Of a DNA stretch of 64,000 bases, positions 1-20,856 are shown in pieces. Below the pieces are notes generated by a model. The model was given only the letters and a program-made list of their open reading frames with translations. It did not search any database and had not been told where the DNA came from. This DNA comes from Lineus longissimus. Its lineage: Eukaryota; Nemertea; Pilidiophora; Heteronemertea; Lineidae. How positions within the stretch are numbered: the first letter of the stretch is position 1; every line of letters starts with the position of its first letter. Made by a program: the position numbers and the translations under genes. Location: positions 1,116,001-1,180,000 of the forward strand of contig NC_088314.1 in the NCBI RefSeq assembly GCF_910592395.1. The letters run 5' to 3'.

Positions 1-3000
1 TATTTCATTTTGATTCAATCGAAATCACACCGAGGAGCCAACTCCAACATTTCCATAAATCTGTAGTGGAATCCTGGGGCAATGGCGGCAATCAGAGTCA
101 GAAGATGCTTCAGTGTGCAAATGGAGAGATTGAACCTTTCTCGACCCATAGGACCATTTCACTCCTCACAGACATGCCACACGAAATATTGCACTTTTTG
201 GCGGTTGGCGGTTGACGATAAAACTAAATTACCATACTCATTACAAGGAGCAACTTTCCTTGGCTTAGACTCTGATACTGATTCTATATATGGCAACCAA
301 TCAGTTTCCCTGTTTCATGTTTTCATGCTAAACCAACATTGGCGTAAAGGCTATGCTAGCCGATCGACATCTATAGTTCAGAAGCAAGCTTTCACTCCAA
401 AAGCATGAATGGGCAGACACACATATTGACCATGTTGACCATCCCCATCAATGATTGAACATCTGATAGTAAAAATAGAGCCAAGTTATTGAGGGGACAC
501 AAGACAAATATTATAATACCATTAATAATATAACGATTGATTGATCTAATGTATTATGCGCCTTTTACTCCCTTGTCTAAATAATGTCCAATTGCATCAT
601 ACAATTTGTATTTGGCTGTTTCTGCTTTTACTGATATTTTTATTCACGATACAATATGCATTGATCGCACAATGCGATATCTGCAGCTAAATGCAAAGCA
701 GAGTGTCGTATAAGACTGAGTTGCTCTCAAGATAGTTGACGACATTCACACCGGGACATCAGCTACACAGATTTCTCCCTTGACAATTATCCCTGAAACA
801 AACCTGTGCGGCAGTGCCTGGGTTTTAGTGTAGCCTACTACAGCAGTTATTGTAAAGGACTAACGTTCTATACCCTTGTGAAGTAACTTTCCCTGCACCA
901 CACTTAAACGCCAAGTATCATATCATCAAGTCAGTGACATGGAGGAATGACCTGCAGAATGAACTGACACAACCCACACCAAGAAGCAACTGAGATTCCG
1001 GTGGCTTGCGTTAGCGCTCAGTTTTCTCAATAGAAAATGCACCCCTTTCAAATAAGATGAATAATCGTTCAATTTCTGTCTTCTTATCAAAGAAGGCACT
1101 CGATCATCCTCAATGTCATTGGCACAAAAATCAGGCAATTAACACTCCCAAAGTGACGCAGGCAATTAGCACATACACGCAGCACTGTGACAAGGCAGGT
1201 TTCGTTGGATTATACAGACTGGCATGTTGATACTTTGCATGGTAATACCATGTCCCCAATTCAACCCTTTTTCTACAGTCCAGTTCTAACTCTAAGCTCA
1301 TCCACAGTGTCAATCATTGCTTGAGATGATAGATACATAGTCCAAAATGGCCGCCAAAGCAGCCATATTGGATTTGGTTTATGTTCACGCAGCATTCCGT
1401 ACCTACATGTAACATGCTTCATGATAAGTGTGTATTCATTGATTCATACTTCATTGATTTGGTCTATTTTCATAGTAAGACTCAATCACCCATTCACACT
1501 AAGTGCCCTCTGTATAATATTTATGTCGTTTTCAGGAGTTAGATAACAACCCAGCCTACTGTTGTATTAAAACAATGCGTAATTACCCATTCATGACTAA
1601 CATGCTCGAGGGGTTTTGAGACTGGGCGAAGGGAACTGAAACGTGAGGACCAAACTGTGGCTGAATATCCCTTATTCCGCCGCCAAATTGAGTTCACTTC
1701 ACATTTGACAACTTTTGGAACCCTTGCCCGATTCACGAAAAGATTCCAATAAACATACTCTTATTTCTTAGCTTATGTGCAGTATGGGGAGGCAGTGGAA
1801 ACAATCTTGTGTGCATAGAAGTAGCTGCCAAGTTCCTATTGCAATGGTAATCGTACTAAAGTGTCTCTAGATAAATGAGATTGTCCTCTTCACAAGCTTT
1901 TTGCTCTATGGAACTTCAACAAATCATCCTTATAGCCATGTAACTGGTGATTCTAAGAACATATACCGTGACAACTATTTCGACCTCAAGCATTTCCATT
2001 GCCAAACAAGTACCACATACTTATGAAAGAGTAGCTGCAACCTGTTTAAATATTGAAGTTGTTTTGAGGAGTTCTTTCTCTTCCAGCTTTCATACAGAAT
2101 CAGGCCCAACGGTGTGAATGAACCTGTTCGATTGATTATATGTCATTCTTAAAACCTGTTGAATCTCTCACGGGTAGCATTTTCATCCTTCACCAACAAC
2201 AGGCTAGAACTCGAGGCCAAGAGGCCAGGTGGGCTTAACTGCACTGGAATTCCACGGTAATGATTGTAGACACCTACACTCCCCATAGAAGTACATCAGG
2301 TCCTCAAATGCTATTCCATCGTCAGCAGTCAAATATCACAGCCAGAGCGTTGATGAAATTACCGCCCAATGAAGTAGAGCCCACTTGTCGGTATGAAATA
2401 TACGGCCAATCGAATCTATGAACGCCCTGGCATAACTAACAAGGAGACGTCTAGCTGCTTGGCATGATATCTTGGAGCGCAAGACTTATAGGACATGATG
2501 TGTTTATTACCGACTGGCAGGCTATTCGGCCCCAGGACAGACCCAGGGGATCAGTCAGGATTGTTGGGAGCTGGCAAGAGTATCAAAGATGCTCGCTCGC
2601 AAGTCAAGAAGTTAAGAGTCACAACCAACCAAGGAATCGTCAACCGAAGGACTTAAAAGGAGGTTTCACCTCTCACAATTTGCATATAACGTGATATTAG
2701 TGTGGGGGGTCAGTGGGGCGGTTTCCATGTGTCCACTCCTGACATGTTTTCAGAGTTCAGAGAGCTAATAGCTGAATTTACCAACAAGAACTGGGCGAAA
2801 GAGCCTCCAAAACCCGGCGGGAAGATCTTACAAGGACTGAGATCATCGCAGTACCACCGCTGCTTCAGCACCAATGATTCTACTAGATACAGACCCGAAG
2901 GCCAGCAGAAATGCTCGATTTAGCATCATTGCATTTCCAATTGAAACTTGTCACTTTTTCACCCGAAACTTACAAATATCCTGAGGGCGAAGCGGAGCAA

Positions 3001-5546
3001 TTACGAGACCAGGAAACCTGTCAGGGTTCTCGGGTTAAACAGGATAGCTCGTTTCCATTTCTATCGGAAATCATATACTGATACTTGTGTTGTTGGCCTC
3101 AGGTGACAAAGTTTTATCGATATGTACCGGTGAACAAATCCAGGAAATAAGAAGTAATCTTTAATGAGCAGATTGTTTTCCTGCATCAAGGATGGTTCAT
3201 TATCCTTGCCTGAGGCCACAATGTTTATAATGTTTACCATGTTTGTACACAATGAAGATATCACGTATCGGTAACCCATTGAAATATGATATAAGTACAC
3301 TGGTACACGTCTGAAGTATAACAGAATCCATTGAAACATTTCAAATATCCTTTTCATAGAAAATTGTTTAAAAAACTGGTGAACTGCGGAGAGAACGGAT
3401 TTGATTGATTTATCTGATTATTTCAGGTTGCGGAATGGCGAATTATGAATGACTAGCGTGAAATTAATATTCCTAACTCAACAACGAAGGTCATACCGTC
3501 TCGTAAAGCGAGCAGTGTTGTGGATATGCACAGCAGATAGGAGGCAGTGAGTGCGAGACTGAAGATCTTAAAAGACCATGAGCCGGTCATCTACTGCAAA
3601 TAAACCTTCTGAGTTCAAGACAGATGTCAGAACCTAACATCTTCTCATAAAACTCCTGTTACTTGATCAAACTGGTGACCAAGATGTAATCTGCCATGTG
3701 CTGGCAATTGGCTAACTCCCACCACGGATGTTGATGCTCTGCACCCGTGTTCCCACCAACCAAGCTGATGGACACAGAAACAAGAGCTTGTTGATCATCC
3801 CAAACTGGTTTCCAATCAGCCGATTGGAATCCGATATGCTGGTATTTGCCTAAACCCGCTCCTTAGACATTCATAGCTCATTGCATTGGTGATTAACATT
3901 GTTGATGTACAACAATCCGGCTGTGTTGGGACGAGCTGTCATTGTCATTACCGATTTTGTATAATCACAACGGCAATTCCGGAAATCTTGAGTCGAAGCC
4001 ATCAGCATATTGACGCCATAACGTGAAAAGTAGGAATAAATGTTGTGGTATATAATCACCAAGTTTCTTTATTTTGTGGCCAATAAATTCGGGGACGGAA
4101 TTGTCACAGTGCTGGGCTGTTACCATGGAAATGCGATATTTGGCGGTGGTTTTTATTGAGGGTTCATTAGCTTTCTACAAGCAGCTGCCTCTAGGGAATT
4201 GAAAACATTGTGCGGAATGATTTCTCGATGTCGATTGTGTCTCATGGGCAGGCTCCAAATCTGGAAGCATTCTTTAAGGCATCAGAGAAAGGGTGGTTGC
4301 ATCGTGCCTCGAATTCATCATAATGCCACATCGATGTCTCTGGAGCAAATGTTTAAGGGGCAGTGCTCACAGAACATGTGGTTATCAAGATCTTGGAAGT
4401 TGGTATAAAGCCCTTTAGAACAGGTCCTCTTCAAACGTTTCTGCTCAGAAGCAAGTCCCCACTGAACACTTTAGGCTTTCTGAGTAGAGAAACCATTTTT
4501 AGAGGAGTATGATTGAAGAACCTTGCAACGATTTGGAATCTGTGCATATTTAAATTGCGTTGTGACATTGTCTCATCAGAAAAGACAGTCACTGGAAGAG
4601 CAGCTCCAACTGGGTCTTGACCGGCAGCAACATTTGTCATTTCTATGATGTGACTTTGTCAGATCTGAGGAGAGTTAGAGCTGGTTGTGACAATGTCTCC
4701 GATGAAGTTGTGGCGTCCTTGAAATGTGCGTTGTTAAATGGAATAGGGCCAGCAACAAGAGGATACCAATATCGACAGCAGCGAATGGGTCCTTTCCAAT
4801 AATGCTTGCACCTGACTGGGATTAGTTTAGGAAAGGGGGCTCAAGGAATGAGCCAATACAAAAGCAACCTAAGTATAAGGTAATAAATTGTATGGCCAAA
4901 AAAGTACCTGAAACATACACAATCCAAAAATATGCCTCGCAAAAATCGATAACATTAATAATTAATCTGCTGTGTAACGTATTGGATAATAGGGAATTAT
5001 AGATTCGTCACCAACTACTTGCTATTGAATGAGATAGCTCCCATTTTATATTTTTTGCTGAATGGGGCAATTCTTATTTCACCTGCAGCTTTCTCAGTTA
5101 TGGAAGCTCGTGTGATCATTAAGCAGGGAGTTCTCAAGCCATTGTGGTGCATTCTCAGCTTCAGTTTGCCATACCCGTAGGCCTACACTGCTGCCAGTAG
5201 TTATCTCAAATGTGACCCGTTCCAGCAAAACCAGTCGCATGTCGCTCTGAGCTTGGCAGGTTGAGACGGACTGTTTGTTCATTAATTCACAATTGTCTGC
5301 CTTTTGTGAAATCTGAGGACATCAATTTCTTCTATTATCTCCTGGTGTCGTCTAGGCTCATCTTATGTGCGACATGCGACTGGTTCTGCTAGAATGGGTC
5401 ACAAATGGTTTTGGAATGGCTTTTTAACAGCCCATGTATCTGAACACTTTATGGGGCGGGTGTCTCTACAAAGGTGTGGGGTTGAGGGCCAATTGGTTTA
5501 CTTGGAAGTGTATTTGAAAGAATAAAGTGTTTAGGGGCCGACTTAC
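1..5546. other. No recognisable gene; flank or intron of the SLC2A13-like gene
   Basis: Only short unrelated open frames are present. None resembles a known protein, and none shows a run of domain-like sequence between good splice sites. Because the exon at 5547-5991 ends in a splice donor pointing leftwards, this stretch is probably the first intron of that gene, or it holds short exons I failed to recognise. I looked for the next expected sugar-transporter exon (the conserved region after transmembrane segment 4) and did not see it. A decayed inverted-repeat element lies at 5211-5403 and is listed separately. Confidence 0.5.
5211..5403. mobile_element. Decayed foldback/MITE-like element, relative of 32611-32829
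   Basis: The ends are inverted: the left end begins tgtgacccgttccagcaaaa, and the right end, read on the other strand, begins with nearly the same 30-odd bases. The left half (5211-5310) also aligns over about 100 bases with an arm of the hairpin at 32611-32829, sharing the order gac-c-gct...aaaac...tcgcatgtcgc/tcgcatctg...ggttga-acgga...ccttttgtgaaatct. The inner part of the right arm is missing. The tetranucleotide aaat flanks both ends and could be a target duplication. It encodes no protein. Confidence 0.5.
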
Positions 5547-5991
5547 CTATCCCTGCGCCGATGATAATCCTGCCAGCAAGCAAGAGACTCTTGCCGGTGG
5601 TGAAGGCCAGACACAGGGCCCCAGCGGTGTAGATGAGACTCGCCATGAGGACGACAGGCTTGCGGCCTATTCGGTCATTGAGGAAGCCTCCAAACAACGC
5701 GAAGATGGCAGCCGCGCCTATTGTCATACTAACTATCATCTCTTGCCAGAGCGAATTCAAGATAAACTTATTCCTCAATAGAATCATAGCTCCTGATATC
5801 ACCCCCGTATCATACCCGAAAAGAAAACCCCCTATAGCAGAGATGATAGTCAAAATGTACACGAATCGTGGAGTTGGGGCGGCCGGCTTCAGATTGTCAA
5901 ATCTGAACTGGTTATCCTCCACTGGAGTCTGAGGACCAAACTCAAAACTCTTCTGAGGAGTCTGCATCTTGCCGTTGTGTTGGTAAGTCAT
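5547..5991 (-). CDS. SLC2A13: SLC2A13-like proton/myo-inositol cotransporter, first coding exon only
   Basis: SLC2A13 (HMIT) is a plasma-membrane major-facilitator sugar transporter that imports myo-inositol with protons. This exon gives 148 codons plus one base. It has a soluble N-terminus of about 40 residues, then TM1 carrying GGFLFGYDTGVISGAM, a hallmark of this subfamily, then TM2, the loop motif NDRIGRKP that corresponds to the MFS motif A, TM3 and the start of TM4 (LLLAGRIIIGAGIG). The exon ends at a gtaagt donor read on the minus strand (5541-5546). The open frame continues past it to 5449, but those 33 residues are intronic. The ATG at 5991 is the first in frame. The remaining two thirds of the transporter is not seen and probably lies left of the window. 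Another SLC2 member is possible but less likely. Confidence 0.8.
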
Positions 5992-6932
5992 TTCAAAGCG
6001 AGAGAAATCCGGAAATCCGAGAGAAAGGGTTGGAATCCTTGAGACTGTGATAGGCCGATACTTAGTAACCGGCAGCCGACCTCGTGTCAGAATATCGTCT
6101 GCCTTAACTGGTCATGCGCTCTGTCGTGGGGTTGCCGCGCTATTCCCAGCAACCATTGCGGAAGGATGAAGAACAATTTGCAACTTCTATGATGTGCAAC
6201 TGCCACCTGTCAGGCATCCACGGAAGTTACATAACCAACTAACTTTTCCAAACCCACGCAATGGAATACAAAATTGGTGTGGACCAGGCGCTTGTGCTGC
6301 TGGGTTACTGGAAGCCACATTCGGCCTCGTTCCGCACCCGAAACAGTGCGACAATGGTGAGCTTTCTGGAGGTTTTCCTGCTATTTGTAGGAGTCCATAA
6401 GAAGACCAAACTAAGATGATGCAATGGGCTGCCCAGGGAGTCTAGGACGAGGTTGAAGTAAGAGAGAAACGGAGCCATTCATTTCCTTGAAGACAAGACG
6501 TCTGAAGGACATCTTCTTCCCTTGGGTGGTTGAACCTGCAGGTGTATGTCAGGTTGGCCTTGGCCAGATGAATAAGATGTCCTTCAGACTGTCAGTATTC
6601 ATTTTCGTAAGGGTACTGAAGGCATAATCAGGGACGAGGTGGCTCCTGCAGTAAGAGAGCAAAGAGCCATTCATTTCCTTGAATGGCAACAAGTCTGAAG
6701 GAAAACTTAGTCCTCTGGTTGGCTGTACCGGCCAGTTGATGTCAGGTTGTTCAGGTCCAGCAATCCATAGAGGGGATAGGTTGACCAGAATCCATTACTT
6801 TGTGTCATCCTTCAACAGGGTCCATCTCTAAGCTCCTTGAACTCCAGGCCAACCATTTTCATTAATCACATCATACGATACCAGAGGTAAGACAAAACAG
6901 AGGAACACATGATTTCAACTGTAAAGTGTTTG
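5992..6932. other. Intergenic spacer with a local duplication
   Basis: No coding potential was recognised between the SLC2A13-like start codon and the likely distal end of the HCFC1 3'UTR. It holds a diverged direct duplication (6440-6567 and 6627-6758) and a 16-bp perfect inverted repeat (6500-6515 with 6574-6589), listed separately. Confidence 0.5.
6440..6758. repeat. Diverged ~130-bp direct duplication with internal hairpin
   Basis: Two copies, 6440-6567 and 6627-6758, share ggacgaggt, gtaagagag, gagccattcatttccttga, tctgaagga and tgtatgtcaggttg/tgatgtcaggttg in the same order, about 187 bases apart. Copy 1 also contains gtctgaaggacatctt at 6500-6515, which is perfectly complementary to 6574-6589. 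It may be a remnant of a non-autonomous element. No protein is encoded. Confidence 0.55.
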
Positions 6933-6938
6933 TTTATT
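6933..6938 (-). terminator. Candidate distal HCFC1 polyadenylation signal
   Basis: This is AATAAA on the minus strand (tttatt on the plus strand), 1.85 kb downstream of the HCFC1 stop codon. A second AATAAA lies at 7235-7240. Which is used cannot be told from sequence. Confidence 0.4.
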
Positions 6939-7040
6939 GAAAGTACACAAACACCAATACAGGTCACAATGACTAAAATATTAAAAATGTATAACCTGTT
7001 CAGAGATGGTCTACTTTCTATTAGCCTATTTGTTCTTTTT

Positions 7041-7107
7041 GCCCAAGATTGGCTTCACTGGCAGCCCAGTGACGATCACAGGACAGACAGTGCAGCCAAT
7101 CTTGGGC
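7041..7107 (-). other. Stable hairpin in the HCFC1 3'UTR
   Basis: gcccaagattggct at 7041-7054 is perfectly complementary to 7094-7107. Inside the 39-base loop, cactgg-cagc-ccagtg (7056-7071) forms a second hairpin. The structure lies between the two candidate HCFC1 polyadenylation signals, so only a long transcript would carry it. Confidence 0.55.
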
Positions 7108-8785
7108 GATTCAAAAATATTCATATTGCATTCTCCCATCCTGTAGCTTGAGATAGAGCTAACCTTCAACTTAAAGGCCCAGTACACCAGTGTACACTGT
7201 GTCCCTACCTACAACACACACAATGGAATGATTCTTTATTGCAAAGTATGAGATGCTCAGGCCTAGCCAAACAACATTCATGTAGACTACATGGCTACTA
7301 TGATCTCCTGCACTACTGGAGATAAGAGAAAGTGTATGCAACACTGCCGACTTTGTCAGCTGAGCTAAAAATAGGTCCAGATTCATCAAAGGGACCAGCC
7401 AGCCGTCAATCATAATAGTCTGCCATTCTGAAGGTATAGGCTTAATGGATGGTCCCTTGTTTTTGATAGAGATATCGGTTGAACCGAATGGAGCTGGCAC
7501 ATGTATCAAGGCTCGAATAACCTCGATGAGATCTTTAGTTCATCTGGATAAAACTGGGTTCGTTTTGTACTACACGTAATATTTGTACACACAGAATGCT
7601 TTTAGTGTAACTAGTGAGAATAATGTGACACAGATATGGTTAACCTTTAATGGTCAAGGATGGGGTCGAATATCTCAGCATAGAAAATGCACATCTGAGC
7701 ATTTCGCCAACAACATTGAGTTTAAGTTTGATTGATCCAATGTGACACCATCTTTCGACATAAAAGGGTTAAACTGGAAAGAAATGACAATTGATTTCAG
7801 CAATAAATATATAAAAATGGCATGCAACATTGAATTGCTTGAAACACAACACTTGGTAGAACAGGAAAACCCTCGTTTTACAAACACCATAAATCAACTA
7901 AACTTTAACATGTGAGACATTTTTCTGCCCGAGCATTATTGAAAAATTCACAAATTCGAAACATCAATAAAGTCTTTCATTAGGCATAAGTACATTTGTC
8001 GCCTGTAGTTCTTAATCAGGGCGTGTCACAAGGTTTTACTGTACATAAATCCAAAAGTTACACATTGCTTTTTACAAATGAAATTGAATAACTACCTAAA
8101 TGCAATTTGAGAAATGTACAATGATGAAATGAAACAATATTTCAATCATGAAAACGTGAAATGTGAACACGATTATATCTTACAAGTTTTGAAGTGGGCG
8201 ATTATGCTACAGATCTCATGACACCCTTTGAAGGAGGACTCGAGAAGAAAAATCCAAACTATCCAATTCTCGATCAAGTCACTACGGCAATGGTCTTCAT
8301 CATATAGATTGATACATACAAAATGCCAACTTTTCTTCACACCGCTCAACACACAATGTACAATCATCATACATTAAAGTTATCAATATATATTGCAACT
8401 AGAGAAATATTAGGAATTTGTTCCAACTATGATAATCTACTGATAATGTTCAAATTTCTAAAAATACTGCCCATGACAATAATAATTTGACAATGATGAC
8501 AAAGGGTTAACATCTTTCTCAATGATCAACAGCATACTTAACAATCAAAATGCTCTCTGAAGTTCTCTAAAGACCCTCCAAGTCATCCTCAGCTAAGCCC
8601 TCTTTACAATACAGGAACTCTAGAAAAATACTCCTGCAGTTGGATCTTATCAGATCTTGACAACCAGGCCCCTATTCCTCTCCGAGAATAAAGCACTCAT
8701 TCAGACAGAGCTTGAAGTCCATAGCACAGATTATGACATACTGGTCCATCCACTGATTGTAATCAGATCCTTCCTCCTATCAAAT
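7108..8785 (-). other. Probable HCFC1 3'UTR
   Basis: This AT-rich, non-coding stretch runs from the HCFC1 stop codon towards the AATAAA signals at 7235-7240 and 6933-6938. No other gene was recognised on either strand. Confidence 0.5.
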
Positions 8786-19246
<10,461 letters not shown>

Positions 19247-19301
19247 CTTGTTTCTTACCCACAATGCTGGGTAAACGCCGAAATGCCCGGATGAAAGCGT
19301 C

Positions 19302-19311
19302 GTCACGTGAC
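19302..19311. promoter_or_regulatory. Palindromic E-box in the HCFC1/TMEM187 bidirectional promoter
   Basis: gtcacgtgac is a perfect palindrome matching the USF/MITF-class CACGTG E-box. It lies between the HCFC1 start codon (19246, minus) and a likely TMEM187 5'UTR exon whose donor is at 19420 (cag|gtaaag). Confidence 0.5.
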
Positions 19312-19729
19312 CTAGTCAATTTTTGGGTCAATTAAGTATTGATTCTAAAATTTCAACTTTTATATCCTGGTTGTCACTGGAAGTTGCCTGTGACTGTCCT
19401 TTCGGCCTGACAACCGCAGGTAAAGAGATATAGCGCAACTACAGGGCTGATCATGCATATGACATGTATTGTATTGATTGTGATTTTGTCCTCAATAATT
19501 CTTGCAAGGACATCATTTGTCAAAACGAAGGACGTGAACCACTCTGTAAGAGCATGGTTGTGACTTGATGATTGTGACAAGAGAGGCATATCTGTACCTC
19601 GGGCATTGCCAGTGTGCAGAAGGAATGAATGTCTGTAGTGCATGATTGGATTAAAATGCTAAATACATCATGTTTTCCAATTATTGACCTTTGTCTGACC
19701 AACACATGCTCTTCTCTTTCCAGGTGAAG

Positions 19730-20503
19730 ATGTTGCTCTTGACGACATTCCTGCTTACCTTTGTCCCTCTGTCCCTTGTAGCCTACTGTGTATTTCTCGG
19801 CATATTTGATGCTGCAACTACTGAAATTGGACTCGAACACTATGGAGAGAAACCCCTTGTGAGCATACCATGGCTGATGCCTCTTAACACTGCAGTAAAC
19901 TTTGGCTATGTTGTCCTCGGATTGTACTGGATTTACTTCTCGAAAAAGAATCTTCCAACAAAGGAACAATTCTTCTTCCACATTTTCAGTTGGTTCGCCA
20001 TTATTTATGGACCAGCACAACTCATGCGATTTTTAACCCAGAGCCATCACTGGGCTATCATTGACCAGTACTATACCCTCCCCATCTTTGCCTGGGTGAT
20101 ACCATGGGCTTTACACTATACTGACTCCTACACCAATCAGAAGGCAATACTAATAGAAATAGCCTCTGTACTCAGTTATGTGTTGACTCTAGTGACACCC
20201 ATTGGATTCGAGATTGCTTTAGGTAGTCACATCCTACTTGTTTGTATCATCGGAGTGAACTGCTATGTGAAACACCAGAGCAAAGATGCCCTCAGAGCTC
20301 TTATACTTGCTGTGTTAAACTGTGGCGGATTTGTGGTCTTGAAGCTGTTGGACTTGCATCTCCCAAAGGTACATCCTTTCTTTGAGCGCGTCAGTGGACA
20401 CTTTCTGTCCAAAATATGTGATTGTCTTCAGATCCATTATACATTAGAATGCTTTTATGCTATGTATCGGACAAAATCTGCCAACGAACAGAAGAAGAGG
20501 TAG
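19730..20503 (+). CDS. TMEM187: TMEM187 multi-pass membrane protein
   Basis: TMEM187 is a multi-pass membrane protein of unknown biochemical role. The model is one coding exon of 257 residues (human about 261). It begins seven bases after a strong acceptor (ctcttctctttccag at 19723), so a 5'UTR exon upstream, ending near 19419, is expected. The open frame could be extended leftwards to 19691, but that part is intronic. There are about six or seven hydrophobic segments. Family-defining stretches are GIFDAATTEIGLEHYGEKP, TLPIFAWVIPWAL, IGFEIALGSHI, GFVVLKLLDLHLPK and SGHFLSKICDCLQIHY, all co-linear with the human protein. An AATAAA follows at 20574-20579. The gene is head-to-head with HCFC1, the same arrangement as in human, which supports orthology. 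Confidence 0.93.
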   Translation: MLLLTTFLLTFVPLSLVAYCVFLGIFDAATTEIGLEHYGEKPLVSIPWLMPLNTAVNFGYVVLGLYWIYFSKKNLPTKEQFFFHIFSWFAIIYGPAQLMRFLTQSHHWAIIDQYYTLPIFAWVIPWALHYTDSYTNQKAILIEIASVLSYVLTLVTPIGFEIALGSHILLVCIIGVNCYVKHQSKDALRALILAVLNCGGFVVLKLLDLHLPKVHPFFERVSGHFLSKICDCLQIHYTLECFYAMYRTKSANEQKKR

Positions 20504-20573
20504 ACTTCTTGATTCGATATTCATTATGTCCTCACACAAATGATTGTTCTTCAGACTTTTTTTGAATTTTAGA

Positions 20574-20579
20574 AATAAA
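20574..20579 (+). terminator. TMEM187 polyadenylation signal
   Basis: AATAAA lies 70 bases after the TMEM187 stop codon, followed by a GT-rich stretch (gtggttgtgcaatgtttgc). Confidence 0.65.
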
Positions 20580-20856
20580 GTCATCAATAATTGAATAAGT
20601 GGTTGTGCAATGTTTGCTCTGATAAGATAAGTGATGTCATTGACCTTGAATGACTAGTGGCCGTCCATTCAGGTATGGAGGAAGACACAGATCAACAACC
20701 CTGCTTTTTGTCCTCTCGAGATGGTTCAGGTCACTCGAGGGTAGAAACATCTCTGCATTAGGCTGTCTTGATACAGCGAAATGGTCCGTTCTTACCTCCA
20801 CGATAACAGGGTAATACAAAGAAAAAGTTCTGCCAAATACTTCTAATACAGCAAGT

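Noticed and set aside
82-408. 108-codon open frame at the left edge
   Set aside because: No family resemblance, no domain-like pattern and no splice context; indistinguishable from chance.
5527-5932. Plus-strand open frames opposite the SLC2A13-like exon
   Set aside because: They are shadows of the clear MFS coding frame on the minus strand.
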